A DNA stretch of 64,000 bases from Silurus meridionalis (GCF_014805685.1 NC_060890.1:18394000-18457999), one strand, 5' to 3'; shown: positions 35,564 to 48,670, counted from the stretch's first letter. The notes: generated by a model not told the origin, from the letters alone. Numbers and translations are program-made.

Positions 35564-36734
35564 ATGGATTTGGATGGGTTTGGATATTTGGAGCCCTAAA
35601 CTGACAGATAGTAGCATTGTGATACACTCAGACTATTTATGTATCTGTCTGTTTGTCTAGACAAGACATATGAGAATCAGAGCTTGAAGGCGGTTATGTT
35701 CTTAATGTGAAATAAATAAAAAAGTGAAGGAAGAGCCACAGAAGGGCTTTTTGTTGTGCTTGAATGCTCTTAAGTGTAGCATGCAAGATGTATCCTCTTG
35801 CCCAATTCTTAGCTGGCATAGGGCATATGTCATAAGATTGCTTAATATTAAGATAAAGCTGTGGGAAAAGCCAGAGAGGTGAAATTAGGATGGAATTGTT
35901 TCAGAGTGACCTAGCATATAAAGCATATGTAAAGTAGTAATTTGTAACCTACAATAAAGCAGTCTGACACAGAACTAGGGATAGAAAAGTTCTTCTCCTC
36001 AGTCTAGAGTTTAGTTTGTTACCTTTCCAGCTACCAGAAATATATAAGGACCTTGGCGAGAAAAACTCTGAATAGACAGTAAAAGAATTTTAGGAACAAA
36101 TGATCTTACCATCGGGCTGTTGGAAACCAACACTATCAGTTTCACCATTGTGCTGCCCGAATACTACCACCTGGGTTTAAAACAGCTTTTTCCATTCAAT
36201 TTTATACTGCGATATATTCATGCAATTCAACTAACAAATAACTTCAGCCAGATTACACTACTTATACCACTTATACTATACTACAACTGTGGTTTTCTTT
36301 CTTGTAGGCAAGTACTGACCTTTAATGATTGGTCATAGGGCAGGACATAATCAAACAATAATTCAATGATATAATAATAATTCAATAATTAAACAAAACG
36401 TTTTGTTTCACTTTATTGAGCAAACAACTGGAACAAAACATGGAACTGTATAAAACAAAGAAACTCCACTTGCAATACAATTGCTTTGTTGCTTGCTGCT
36501 GATGCTGAAACCGTGGCTTTATGTAACTGCACACACATTTATAGAAAATAAATGATCACCTGTTGCCTGCAAGTGTAAACATAGGGTTAGGTTTTTCATG
36601 TTGTACTGCATCACCCTGCACTTGAAACACCTGGTCTGGGATCAACAAAAGTGCCGGCCTCAAAAACCATTAGACTTAAATTGCTCAACGGTTTCTATTG
36701 CCGTTTTATCTCAGCCAATATCACTGTAATAAAG

Positions 36735-36897
36735 AAGAAGAATTGTCTTTATTTGTCACATATACATTACAGCACCTCTCAAGCATAGAGGGCCTTGCTC
36801 AAGGGCCCAAGACTGATAGCTTTGCAATACCAGGGTTTGAACTCCCGACCATCCAATCAGTAACCCAGAGCCTTAACCTCTGAGCTACCACTCAGTT
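36735..36897 (-). repeat. tRNA-derived SINE (reverse)
   Basis: Read on the minus strand it has gtggtagctcagaggttaag (A box) and 'gggagttcaaaccctggta' (B box), then gggcccttgagcaaggcc and a tail with tgtgacaaataaagacaatt. The A/B boxes resemble those of the plus-strand copy at 1950-2160. Confidence 0.85.
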
Positions 36898-37020
36898 ACC
36901 ATTCCCCTAATAGGCTTGTTTTTTTGATGATACTCATGGTTTTTTCTCAGCCTCTGCTCTGTCCTTCAGTGGATTGGGTGTAAATAGGGCAAAACCACCC
37001 AATTCAACTGTTATTTAGGG

Positions 37021-37262
37021 ATTCTGATGAGTTTCTACCGCTGCATCATCGAGAGCATCCTGACCAACTCCATCACTGTATGGTATGGAGTCTCCACTGT
37101 TGAGCATTGAGCATTGAGCATCTTCTCCAGAGCAAATGTCTGTGCAGAGCTCACAACCTCATCAAGGACTCTTCATACCCCAGTAACAAACTGTTTAACC
37201 TCCTTCCATTAAATAGGAGATACAGGAACATATGCACCGGAACTATATATACCTTATTGTAC
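37021..37262 (+). pseudogene. L2/CR1-like LINE fragment (RT C-terminal part)
   Basis: The plus strand carries FYRCIIESILTNSITVWYGV and, after a frameshift, SKCLCRAHNLIKDSSYPSNK, LFNLLPLNRRYRN. These are the C-terminal blocks of fish L2/CR1 reverse transcriptases. A short gagcattgagcattgagcat stutter marks the frameshift region. Only about 240 bp survive. Confidence 0.82.
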
Positions 37263-37267
37263 ATTCT

Positions 37268-38001
37268 GCCTAATATTACACATTCAGTTGGGACACTGTA
37301 CAAATTGGGAATAAAAACAGAATGCAATGATGTGGAAGTTTCAAATTTCAATATTTTATTCAGAATACAACATAGATGACATATCAAATGTTAAAATGGT
37401 ATCATTTTAAGGGAATAAGTTGATTTTAAATTTCATGGCATCAACACATCTCAAAAAAGTTGGGACAAGGCCATGTTTACCACTGCGTGGCATCCCCTCT
37501 TCTTTTTATAACAGTCTGCAAACCTCTGGGGACTGAGGAGACAAGTTGCAAATGTTTTCTATAGCTGAAAGATCTGGTCTGCAGGTTGGCCATTTCAGTA
37601 CCCGGATCCTTCTTTTACGCAGCCATGATGTTGTAATTGATGCAGTATGTGGTCTGGCATTGTCATGTTGGAAAATGCAGGGTCTTCCCTAAAAGAGACG
37701 ACGTCTGGATGGTTTCAGCAGTGATGGTGCCACACGCACTTATGCAACCCCATACCATCAGAGATGCAGGCTTCTGAACTGAGCGCTGATAACAACTTGG
37801 GTTGTCCTTGTCCCAGTTTTCCAAAAAGAACTTCACATTTTTATTCCTCTGACCACAGAACAGTTTTCCACTTTGCCACAGTCCATTTTAAATGAGCCTT
37901 GGCCCAGAGAAAATGTTTGTAAGTTTATGAGATTTGTAAATTGTTGCATTCCTTTTTTATTCACAATTTGTAAAGTGTCCCAACTTTTTTGGAATCGGGT
38001 T

Positions 38002-38005
<4 letters not shown>
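37268..38005. mobile_element. MITE, second copy of the 1.2-kb family
   Basis: The right end gtgtcccaacttttttggaa then tcgggtttgta is the inverse of the family's left terminus. The left arm keeps 'gttgggacactgtacaa' and 'aataaaaacagaatgcaatg' but lacks the outermost ~20 bp. The interior is longer than in the copy at 1178-1773 (for example 'ggtctggcattgtcatgttg'). A (TA)n array starts at the very end. Confidence 0.75.

Positions 38006-38062
<57 letters not shown>
38004..38062. repeat. (TA)n microsatellite
   Basis: About 29 TA units immediately after the MITE terminus. Confidence 0.98.
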
Positions 38063-38067
<5 letters not shown>

Positions 38068-38218
38068 CATACATTCACAAATTTAGTGGACTTGTTTATT
38101 CTGCTTGCACATTTTTTTCAATGCCATAACCTCATAACCTTCTACTTGTTGTTCCCTTACAACGGTGTCCGCACATTTTTCACTGCCATTTTTCACTTTT
38201 CAACAATGTCCACATGTC

Positions 38219-38220
38219 TG

Positions 38221-38306
<86 letters not shown>

Positions 38307-38307
38307 A
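38219..38307. repeat. (CTAT)n microsatellite
   Basis: About 22 tetranucleotide units; translated ORFs of the 'YLSI' type over it are artefacts. Confidence 0.98.
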
Positions 38308-38499
38308 ATTTATCTATCTGTTCTAAGTCCCCCGCGACTTCTGAAAATCCGTGCATTGTAGACGCACCCCCCGCAGCCCCTATGGACCACTGTACATGAT
38401 GTGGGTAATTTATGTGTGATTATATAACCAGAGCACTAAGTATATTTACTAACAGTATGCAGATAAGTGTATTATCTATATTAAACTGTCCTTAGTGGG

Positions 38500-38640
38500 T
38501 GACAAGGTGTGTGTATGCACTTGGTGCCCTGTGATGGACTCACTTCTTGTCCATGGTGGAATCCTGCCCAGTGCTCCTGGTTCCTGGGGAAGGCTCTGGA
38601 TCGGGCAGTTTCTAAAGATAAATGAATGCTAAAGAATGAG
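38500..38640. repeat. Interspersed repeat with 'ccctgtgatggact' motif
   Basis: It contains 'ggtgccctgtgatggactca', 'cctgcccagtgctcctgg', 'ggggaaggctctgga' and a 'taaatgaatgctaaagaatg' tail, matching a common fish retroposon-like repeat. Class not certain. Confidence 0.6.
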
Positions 38641-39675
38641 GTGTATAATGTGTGGTATTGATGTAACCCTGATAGTATTCAGCTTTGTAAACCATGTTAA
38701 AACATAATAATTTTTGCAATTAGGAAAGTAACCTTTTCAATGACCTTTTTTATTCAACTTTGGTTCTTTAAAGATTCTTTAGCCTTTGTGCAGAAACCTT
38801 TTTATTCCATCACAATGTCTTCTGCAGCGGCTGAGGTCACCAGGTCAGGAGCATATTGACAGTGTGAAGAAATAAACTAAGCAGATCTTCAGCACTTCAC
38901 TCAACTATTATGTAGAATAAAGGCATTGAAAAAGAAATCGTTTAGTTTGCGGTAACAGCTGCAATTACATAACCCAATTAATAGATTCATGGTCATATGT
39001 AGCTGTTTCATGTCTCTAATGTCTCTTCAAACTCTTACTGCTATGTAACTATTTACATTCCGAACCATCTCTGGAATTTATGCGTAACTGTACCACCTGT
39101 TACCCACATTCCATGTAAATTAGCTTTTTGTAAATAATAACATAATAATCGTTTCCTTTTTCCAATAATAGATTCGTGTTTAAGCTAAATATACCTTCTG
39201 GTAAATACATCCTGGTAAAAAAGATGAGCTGATAAGTGCTTTAAGACGCATAAGCACATTTGCACACTTTTTTCACACCTGGGGCAAGGTGGAAGAAAAC
39301 TGAAGAACCTGGAGAAAACTTATGTGGACATGTGGCCTCACTGCTATTAACCTTTTTTTTTTAATGTAAAATTTTTTTAGAAATTTAATTTTAATTACAA
39401 ATTATTTAAAGAAAGTTTTTGTTTCTGTCTTTGTAAAAGGCCAAGAAATGTGCTATAAGCATTTGTATTTCTGTTGAACATTCTAGAACCTGAGAGAAAG
39501 CAGTGAAAAAGCAAATTCGATATTGGATTGGACTGTGTTGTACATTACTTTTGGAGGAGAGAGTAAAAAAAATGTTAGAGAATGTGAATGGAACTACACT
39601 TCTGTGTTAAAAGTGTTAAAGTGCAGAACTTGGTGAAGAGGGACTAGAATGATGAGGCTGTGAGAGATCAGTGTG

Positions 39676-40463
39676 CCGTGGTGGACGAAGTACACAAAGC
39701 ATATACTTGAGTAAAAGCAGTGATAGAGTAGGGACAATATTACTCCAGTAAAAGTGCTCCCTTTACACTTTCACTTAAATAAAAGTACACAATTATTTGC
39801 CTTAAAATGTACTTAAGTATCCAAGTACTATGATTCATTATGGCTATAATATTATAATTTTTTATCATAAGACTGTTGCTTAATCAACTCAGTTTATGTG
39901 AAAAGACTCTAATGTTACTATTAGAACACCAATCTGATTATATTAATGAGTCAAACATTAATTGATATCTAATAAATGATCATGAGCCCAAAACCTTTGT
40001 TTTAACGACTTAAAAAGAATCATGCAAATAAGGCTACTGGTGTTGTTGCAAGTTTGATTCAGGAGCTTCTTCCATCATTTATTTCTTTTGATTTCTTCTA
40101 ACTGTATGTTTTTGCTAAGTAGATAGACAAAAGACAATGGCGGTTCTAGTTTGAATGATGCCCTGGGTGAACCATGCCATGACCCAAAGTCTCCCCCATT
40201 GATTAGTTTTAGCTATTAAATTAAAGCATCTGGTGGCTAATCACCTGTTTGACCAATTTTGTTTTTATCTGCTCATAAATAAAAAGGAACAACTGATTTT
40301 GCAAAATGTAGTTGAGTAAAAAGTAAGATATTTGGCTTTGAAATGTAGTGAAGTTAAAGTAAAAGATTCCCCTAAAGTAAATACTTTAGTAAAGTACAGA
40401 TACGCTAAAATACTACTTAAGTACAGTAATGAATTGCATTTACTTCTTTACTGTCCACCACTG
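39676..40463. mobile_element. hAT-like MITE (gtggtggacnaagta family)
   Basis: Ends ccgtggtggacgaagtacac and tttactgtccaccactg are inverted repeats. They are flanked by tcagtgtg (39668-39675) and tcagagtg (40464-40471), a near-perfect 8-bp duplication. The interior shares blocks with 13120-13625 and, inverted, with about 49256-49850. Confidence 0.85.
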
Positions 40464-40474
40464 TCAGAGTGTAG

Positions 40475-40605
40475 GACTCTGGACTACTGATCAGAAGGGA
40501 GTGGGTTTGAATTCTGGTACCACCAAACTGTCAATGCCTTTGAGCAAGGCTTATAACCTTAAACCATTCGGATCAGTTAGAAGATAAAATCATTTGGGCA
40601 AATGA
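40475..40605 (+). repeat. tRNA-derived SINE fragment
   Basis: 'actctggactactgatcaga' and B-box-like 'gtgggtttgaattctggtac', then 'ccaccaaactgtcaa' and 'tttgagcaaggc'. It lies directly behind the hAT-like element. Confidence 0.75.
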
Positions 40606-40824
40606 ATTATGCAGTGTAGAAGTAAATGTGACTACATTGACACTATGTTTTCCAGGCTGCCAGTCTTCATTCTCTGTGCCATGTCTGGTTAAGCGTCTAA
40701 TAATCCTCTCTGTTTAGAACTGTGCACTAAAAGCTCAACAATCTTGTTACTTAACCTGCCAGCCTTGTGAAAAGATAATGCTTTTAAATATGCATAATCA
40801 ATAAGAGCTGTTTTATTATTTACA

Positions 40825-41010
40825 TTTACATTTGTGGCATTTGGCAGACGCCCTTATCCAGAGCGACTTACAACTGAGCAGGGGAGGGATTTTTTTAGGG
40901 CTTTGCTCAAGGGCCCAGCAGTGGCAGCTTGGTGGTGGTGGGATTTGAACCTGTGATCTTCTGAACCAAAGCCCAATGCCTTAACTACTGAGCTACCACT
41001 ATCCTACTGA
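40825..41010 (-). repeat. SINE, full tRNA-like and body modules (reverse)
   Basis: The body module 'tggcagacgcccttatccag' and 'agcgacttacaactgagcag' is followed by 'ttgctcaagggcccagcagt' and, at the other end, 'gggatttgaacctgtgatct' plus 'actgagctaccactatcc', a reversed B box and A box. This is the best-preserved copy of this family in the window. Confidence 0.88.
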
Positions 41011-41284
41011 TAATCTTTACCGTTTAGATTTGTACAGATTTACTGTCCTTTGAAAATAACTCAAGATACAGCCATTATTGTCAAAATAACTGGCAACAAA
41101 AGTGAGTACACCTTTAGTAATAACAGCTGTATGTCGTTTAACTGTGCAAAGCCAAATGTCCTATTCATAATGTTCATGTTTTTGTCTGCTTGACAGGATC
41201 ATACAATTTTGTGTATCTTGTATTTGGGAAGTTAAAATTTGGTGCTTTGAGTACAATTCTATTATACAATTCTCTCATATGGTC

Positions 41285-41560
41285 ATTGAATTAGATTTGC
41301 TGCTCTCCACAAAGATGGCGGAGGCTATATGAAGATCGGTAACACCCTGAAACTGAGTTACAGTACAGTGGCCAGGGTCATGCAGAAGTTTTAAGGTTTC
41401 AAGATGGGTTCAACTCGGAACAGGTCTTGCAAAGAAGTGTGTGACGTATGGTCCGAGCACTGACAAGTGGACCTTCTGCTTCTGCAACCTCTAAAGCAAT
41501 GCTGTCAGCACTCATGCATCTGTTTTTTTGGAGCAGCTTCTGCACCTGACGCATATATAA
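41285..41560. mobile_element. Rearranged Tc1-like transposase remnant
   Basis: The plus strand holds 'gctgctctccacaaagatgg', 'aacaccctgaaactgagtta' and 'gggttcaactcggaacaggt', blocks of a Tc1 helix-turn-helix domain. The following block reads as Tc1 only on the minus strand: [15 protein letters not shown] and [12 protein letters not shown]. The switch occurs at about 41430, so an internal inversion has occurred. Non-functional. Confidence 0.72.
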
Positions 41561-41594
41561 TATATATATGCAATTTGCACTTCTGGTATAGATC

Positions 41595-41755
41595 GATCCA
41601 TCCATCTATCCATCCTTCCATCCATCCATCCATCCATCCATCCATCCATCCATCCATTCAACCATCCACCCCTCCATTCATCCATCCATCCAACCAACCA
41701 ACCAACCATCCATCCATCCATCCACACATCCATCCATCCATCCATTCAGTCACTT
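41595..41755. repeat. (CATC)n microsatellite, imperfect
   Basis: A long run of catc/caac tetranucleotides. It produces 'IHPS' and 'MDGW' ORFs on the two strands that are not genes. Confidence 0.96.
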
Positions 41756-42167
41756 AATACAACTCCGATTTCTTAAATTGATTTCCCAGTAACTACTTTA
41801 CGAGGTGGCTCTCATGTACACACAAACATGCGTGCTTATAAATGCACACACACATACACTCCATCCCACACTAGTGGCATAGTCAAGGATCTTGCTTCCG
41901 AATCTTGTTCTTGCAAAGTCATTGATAATCAAGAACACAGGGGAAACAAAAGTAAAGTAAAAAAAAAAAAAGGTAATTGTGTATGCCATTAAAATGTATG
42001 CTCACAAAAACTCCATTAACAGTCTGAAATTAAATAAAGAGTTCCAAGCCTGACTCCTCTTCTTATTTCCGACCCAACCTAAATGAGTCACGCTCATTTT
42101 TCTCGGCTCTTCTCTCCATTCACAAAAAGGTGCTTAACCCCTCCCTCCCCATCTTTAACACCTACAC

Positions 42168-42171
42168 ACAT

Positions 42172-42211
<40 letters not shown>
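42168..42211. repeat. (CA)n microsatellite
   Basis: About 21 CA units. A TG-rich run follows at about 42282-42322. Confidence 0.95.
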
Positions 42212-42238
42212 TATACACACATACATACACATGCAATG

Positions 42239-42262
42239 ATCAGCCATAACATTAAACCATTG
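42239..42262 (+). repeat. Solo Tc1-like terminal sequence
   Basis: atcagccataacattaaacc matches the left terminus of the decayed element at 4018. No other part of the element is visible nearby. Confidence 0.5.
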
Positions 42263-43252
42263 CTTCCAGGTGGGGGTGTTTGTTTGTGTTTGTGTGTGTG
42301 TCCGTGTGTGTGTGTCTGTGTCAACTAGATAAGGCATCTGTATGAGCACGGCACAACTTCAGGTCACAAACCTGCATTTAATGCAAGTTTGTGTTCTTTA
42401 TGCAGTAGAACAAAACAGAAGGACTGATGAATCCTGTGTGTTAAAAAGAGGTGTGGTTTTCTAGATGAGAACTTTAGCATACATACCTTCTGCTAAGGCC
42501 TGGTGGTGGTTGCCTCACATTTACTAGAGGTGTGCTATAGAAACTTTATTCTTGAATCTTCTTCTTCTTTCGGGTGCTCTTGAATACTGACTGGAATGAT
42601 CCAGATCTCTGTTGGCTCTAAATAAGATCACAATTGGCCAGTCTTACATTGGATAAATCAGGATTATACACATTTTTTGTTTACATTCATAGCTAGAGTC
42701 AGTTGACTATATTTATTTATTTATAACTATAATCAGCTTAATTTGGACATTTCTGGAAGCCATTTTCAGTGACAAACCACTTGATCTGCTTACTCACAGG
42801 ACACCTAAATCTGTATAAATATCAGATATTTTATATTTCTCATGGCTTAAATGAAATAATCACTTATGTGCTAGATAAACAATAATAAACAAATGGTATA
42901 ATCTAAAATAAGATCAAATAAAGCTTTTAGCTTACTTATTTTAATTTCTATTCAAATCAATTTACTATTTTATACACAATTGTATGAAAATAAAATGCGT
43001 AAAGCAAACAAATGCATTTAATGATGTTTTTGAAAACACTTAGTGGTGGAGAACATGGCAGCAACTGTGAGAGAGATTTACATTTTCAGTACATTTGCCA
43101 GTGGATCAAAACTATAAAAAGTGTGTAATTGAAATGAATAATATTTAAATTTCATTTAAATATGCATACAAGTAAGTATTTTAATGCCTACATTTAGACA
43201 CACTAGAGAAGAGCTAGAGTACAAAGGTTTTTCCAGATTTATGAGATTATTA

Positions 43253-43287
<35 letters not shown>

Positions 43288-44269
43288 GATGTCTTGTATA
43301 AATCGACAAAAATGAATCAGTTCATATTTAGCCTGATAAATTAGAGTGAGTGCATCAAAAAGTTGCTTTACAATACGAAGAAGTCTGGATCAACTTTCTG
43401 GGTGCCTGCATTCTATGTTTTATTGGCTCACTCTTTATGGTCAAAATGGTTCAAACCAATCTCATTTCAAGAGATCTGTTTGTAATCCAGTACAAATTTT
43501 TGGCATACATCAACAAATACACCGAGTTTCTGTAAGAGTCAGGCTTTCTGCACAGTGTATTTGTGTTTACGGATATGCTGTTGATTTGGATTGGAAGGGC
43601 AAGAAATATATTTCACCTAAGAGGCAGAAGAAAGCAGCATCACTGAAGCTTGCTGTTTGCTCTGAGATTACAATTCAGTAAAGCCCCTCTGAATATGTGA
43701 GATTTATAGTGATGGGGATTATTATGAAAACAGGGAGATAAGATTTTAACATACATGAATCCCAAAATAACCCTGTCCCATAGCATCTCTCCCACAGGTA
43801 CACACAGAGGCACACACATACACAACGACACAAACACAAGTGCACACACATCCAGATTGATATTAGACTGGATGACTGGAGAATATGATATAATATGACA
43901 TGATATATGATATGATTGTGTCTTTTTAGAACACATTTTCAACACAGGCAAATAAAGCATTGCCCGAACATGTGCTTTGGGATTAAAACATTGCAAAAGT
44001 AAAATAACTGAATTAATAATGACATTGTTTAAATGATTACTTCAAATTCTTGCCAGTATGTAAGAAAACAAATACTGTGCATTAGAATGTAACAAATTTA
44101 ATGCCTACTTAATCATTAGCACTTAAGTCCTTTTTGTTAAAATTATTTGGCAACCTTGGTGATTAAACATCACCCTGGCAATCTTGCAGTTTGGATGTGT
44201 CTAAATTCAGGCAGCTACACTGTATGGACAGAAGCATTGGGACACGTGCCATATATATATACAATACAC
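42263..44269. other. Intergenic DNA with simple repeats
   Basis: No host exon recognised. It contains a (TTA)n array at 43250-43288, and ends with the Tc1-type terminal phrase 'cactgtatggacagaagcat' then 'tgggacac' at about 44219-44246, with no partner found. Confidence 0.5.
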
Positions 44270-44274
44270 TGTAT

Positions 44275-44365
44275 ATTCGGTGAGTACCTCGGTTTCTAAA
44301 TTTTGGTACGGTTAGGGAGAAGAAATAAAAACATAAAATTACGTGGCTTTTTTTTTATAATGCAG

Positions 44366-44416
<51 letters not shown>

Positions 44417-45195
44417 TACAATTTTGAATACATTTTAAACAAAACGCCTGCTAGGTAAAATAATAAATAAGATTTTATAAGATTTTTTATTTTATTTTAT
44501 AGAATAAATCAAATGAATGTAATACACTTTTTTATAACATTGATTAAATTGAGTAATCAATTAAATTTAAATTGGAAAAATTTATTTAAATAGTTTACAT
44601 TTGACATATTTCCTTATCTGGGTAATACATATATGTAAATGTTTGTGTGTGTTTTACATTTAATATTGAATTTTCAAAAAAATATGATCTACTTAACTGT
44701 TCTGCTTATTTCAGCAAACAAATTTCATTCCTTCAATCCTCCATTCACTTCCTTGATATATGGAATTGTCAGGATTTGTCAGATCTTTTAAGAGAAATTC
44801 CTGAAGCTGAAATTAAAATGCCAAAGAATCCATGACTAGTGTTAGCCTCAAGCCACCTCCTGGTTAGCGGCTAACGCTAGAGATGGATTCTTTATCGTTT
44901 ACATGCATGTGCAAAACTAATTTTATTTCCGGTACAGATTGAGAAACCACAGTGACACTATGCAACTCCTGTTTGTTTGTTTTTTTATACCCCTGGCACT
45001 GATGTGTATTTTTTCAAGTTTAATAATAATGCCTTTAAAGTGCGATGCGGAGACTAACCAAACTTGTGGTCCATCACTTTATATGTTCCCGAATGGAAAT
45101 CAGATTTTAACTGTTGTTCCGCATGTAAAGGATTTACAGAACTGAAAGCCCTGTATGGAAAGGTTTCGGTATAAATACATGTACCGTTACACCCC

Positions 45196-45198
<3 letters not shown>
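44275..45198. mobile_element. hAT-like non-autonomous element (ggtacggt/taccgttac ends)
   Basis: It starts near 'tttctaaattttggtacggt' and ends in 'tacatgtaccgttacacccc', the 'gtaccgttacacccct' terminus typical of a large fish hAT group. It contains a (TTA)n run at 44370-44416 and the words 'ctggttagcggctaacgcta'. A reversed relative lies at about 60110-61090. No intact transposase. Confidence 0.6.

Positions 45199-45274
<76 letters not shown>
45199..45274. repeat. (TA)n microsatellite
   Basis: About 37 TA units directly after the 'taccgttacaccccttaa' terminus. Confidence 0.98.
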
Positions 45275-45276
<2 letters not shown>

Positions 45277-47482
45277 CCATTTAAAAAAAAAAAAAGTTTC
45301 CAAAGTTGGAGGCTTGCAATTGTATAAGATGTCTCTGAATGCTCTGAAGCATTACATTTTTTATGTTCCTGTCTGACATTGCCACTGTGCACAAAGCAAG
45401 TTTGGTGGTTTACATGGGCTAGTGGAAGATGTTTTTGTTTTGTTTTTTTATTACTAAAAATTTTTTTAATTCGTAATTCCTGTGCTGATTATTTTAGCAA
45501 AGGTTTAATCCACTGGGAAACACAGTCTGAAAAAGCAAAGAAAGAGTAAAAATGTGATTTTCAAGCATTTACCAGGGGCAATGTATCATGGATGACCCTG
45601 TGCTCTTTACTCAGTTTCCTAATATGCTGAAATATGTGAAGAAAGAATTTCACTGTCCTGTATTGTGCATGTGACAAATGTTACGGACAGTAATTATTAG
45701 ATGCATTTCTTTGTATCTTGCTTGCTTTTGCACACAGGTAATGTCATGCTGGAACAGGGAAAATGTAATTCTTATTGCTTAAAGCTTTAATGTTGGAATT
45801 TATGCATGCTAATATCTTGCTATGCTTAAACATTAAAGTGTAAGCTTGAAAACAACAGCATCTGTAGCAGAAAAAATCTCTCTAAGCCACTCCTCTTTAA
45901 AAATAAGAAAATTAGCTGCTTTCTTTTCTTAAGCAAAGAATGCGGGCTTGATTCCATTCCCTATGTAATATACTGTAGAAAGAATTCTGTGACAAATGTA
46001 TTGTTCAGCAGTTTTAATCAAAAGCCCTGTTTATATAGAATAATATAATACAGTATGCCATACTGTTCTGTATGTCCTATAATATATACATTGCATAACT
46101 TATAAAAAAAAACCTTAAAAATAAATCACAATTTGAAAACAAGATATTGGAAGCCTTGACTTAGCGTCAACTTAAAATCTTTACATTCATTACAAGGAAT
46201 TGCTAATTATAGATGCAAATAATTCACCTCTGTACTTACTGACATTTAATCACTTAATTCTGTCTAGTCAATGTATAGACATTCCCTTAGATTGTGTGGT
46301 GTAATTATTCATATCAAAGATGTTTCCTGTGATTCTATAGTTTTCAATGAGCATGTGACATTACGTTTAATCAAGGTTTATTAGCTGTTTAATTAAGGTG
46401 ATCTGTTTTCCACTGAGACAAGTCACTTTCTTCTAACTTCAAAAGAGCTGCATCTGCATCAAAACAGACACAGTTAGATTCTGACTTGACTTCACAATTC
46501 TCAATATTGAGGGCGTCATGTTTACATTTATCTGTAATACAGTGCAAAATTACAACCAAGAAACATGTCTTTACAACAGTTCAACAGAAGTTCAACATTT
46601 TTTTTGTGTGTTTGAAGTGTATACGTAATAGTCTATTTATTTATGTATTTACATACAGTATTGTCCAGTCCTGATTATAAATACATTTTAAAGTAAAATA
46701 AATAAAAATAAAAAAAATAATAATTTGTTGTTGTCATGATCAATTAATATAAAAAGTAACAAATTAAATAACATTTAAAATGCCATGGAAAAGAAATAAA
46801 CTTCAGGATCCAGAGTTGTGGTGTCAAAGAAGAAATACTTAAATGAATCCAAGGAAGAACCCAATAACACAGTCAAATCTCAATCCTTACTGTATATACC
46901 ATCTTCTGTGTACTGCCCATTTTTTTGTTGCCCTCCTATTACCTCATCCCGCACTAATATCTCTGAATATCTAGGTTCTTTCCGACTTAATAAAATAATG
47001 GTGGCAAAACCTATACATTACTATTTATTTTTTTTAAGTGTCATGTGATTTATTCAAGGCCCAAGCTGTGGCTTGTTCATGACCCTCTAGCATGGGAACC
47101 ACCTCAAGTCTTTACCATTTATTTTTCTGACACAATTTATTACTTTTGACAAATCACCTCCTTAGAAACTAAGAGCAGATGCAAGAAGTTAAAAGCAGGT
47201 TCATCCTGCTCACTGATGCTTCAAATATGTTGATTCTAATTACACATTAATCACTTGCTGTGAATATCTTAATTTGTAATACATGTTCAAGACACATAAT
47301 AATGCAAAAGTTTAAAAGGTAAAAAGCTCCTAGAATATCCTAATATTAGAATCAGAATGTTCTTAATAGATTGTATATTAAAATCAATAAAGCTCAGCTA
47401 GTTACTGGGGTAATTTACTATTTACCATAGAATAATAAACATTCTATCTTCAACATTGTATTTATACATCAAGCTCGTTTCA
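45275..47482. other. Intergenic DNA
   Basis: A retroposon-like tail 'aagaatttcactgtcctgta' then 'ttgtgcatgtgacaaatg' occurs at about 45645-45681. The ORF at 46818-47048 has no splice context or recognised similarity. Nothing else identified. Confidence 0.45.
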
Positions 47483-48512
47483 AGGTTTCCTGAGCCTTTA
47501 AATGGTGTCTCAGTCTGGTTCAGGCTACACAATCATGGTGGAAGACTGCTGACTTGACAGTTGTCCAGAAGACGATTAATTACTCCCTTTACATGGAGGG
47601 TAAGGAACATTCTTACCTGGGCAAAGGACAAAAAGGACTGGACTGTCGCTCAGTGGGCCAAAGACATCTTTTCATATGAAAGAAAATTTTGCCTTTTATT
47701 TAGAAATCAAGGTTCAAGAGTCTGAAATAAGAGAGGAGAGGAACAAATTCAAGTTGCTCGAGGTCCAGTGTAAAGTTTGCACAGTCAGTGGTGGTTTGGG
47801 GAGTCATGTCATCGGCTGGTGTTGGTCCACTATGTTTAAGCAGGTCCAAGGTCAGCACAGCCATCTACCAGGAAGTTGTAGAGCACTTCATGCTTCCCTC
47901 TGCTGACCAGCTTTATGGAGATGCTGATTTCATTTTTAACAAAACTTGGCACCTGCTCACACTGCTAAAAGTACTAATACCTGGTTTAAGGACCATGATA
48001 TCCATGTGCTTGATTGGCCAGCAAACTCACCCGACCTAAACCCCATGGAGAATCTATGGGGTATTGTAAAGAGGAAGATATGAGACAACAGACCCAACAA
48101 TGTAGAAGAGCTAAAGGTCGCTATCAGAGCAACCTGGGCTTCCATAACACAGCAGTCAGTCAGCAGTGTCACAGACCGATCGCCTCGCATGCCACTGCAG
48201 TAAATCAGGCAAAGGGAGCCCAGACCGAGTTTTGAGTTCTGTTCATGTTCATACTTTTCAGTAGTCCAACATTTCTGTGTTAAAAATCTTTATTTTGTAT
48301 ATTGTAATATTCAAATTTTCTGAGACACTGAATTTTGGGTTTTCATTAGCTGTAAGCCATAATCATCATAATTTAAATAAATAAACACTAGAAATATATC
48401 AGTCTGTGTGTGATGAATCTATATAATACACAAGTTTCACTTTTTGTATTGAATTACTAAAATGAAACAACTTTTTAATGATATTCTAATTTATTGAGAT
48501 GCACCTGTACAT
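47483..48512 (+). mobile_element. Tc1-like transposon copy, 5'-truncated
   Basis: Colinear with the element at 56701-58180 from 'aaggtttcctgagcctttaa' to the right terminus 'tctaatttattgagatgcac' at about 48486-48505. The plus strand shows the transposase catalytic region MVVWGVMSSAGVGPLCLSRS, then SADQLYGDADFIF, a damaged 'NKTWHLLTLL' where FQQDLAPAHTA is expected, and, frame-shifted, WPANSPDLNPMENLWGIVKR. Frameshifts and loss of the second Asp make it inactive; the left terminus is absent. Confidence 0.85.
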
Positions 48513-48670
48513 AACCATTATGAACTGTACTTTTTCACACTGACCTATGTTTTTATTTATTTATTTGTGTGTTTGTTTATTTTTAAACTTTACTGTACAT
48601 TATTAATCATTGTATTACCATGTTACTTGCCTTATTCCTCATTCTTGCTACACTGCACAATGACAAAGTT

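Noticed and set aside
37833..38361. Long ORFs with YIYIYI and YLSIYLSI repeats
   Set aside because: They are translations of (TA)n and (CTAT)n microsatellites.
42555..42580. cttcttcttctttcgg as another LINE/SINE tail
   Set aside because: Only the first 16 bases match the tail at 484-2315; the sequence then diverges, so it may be a chance CTT repeat.
44939..45145. 68-codon ORF beginning MRNHSDTMQLLFVCFF, resembling a signal peptide
   Set aside because: It lies inside the hAT-like element near its terminus, has no splice context, and hydrophobic T-rich stretches are common by chance here.
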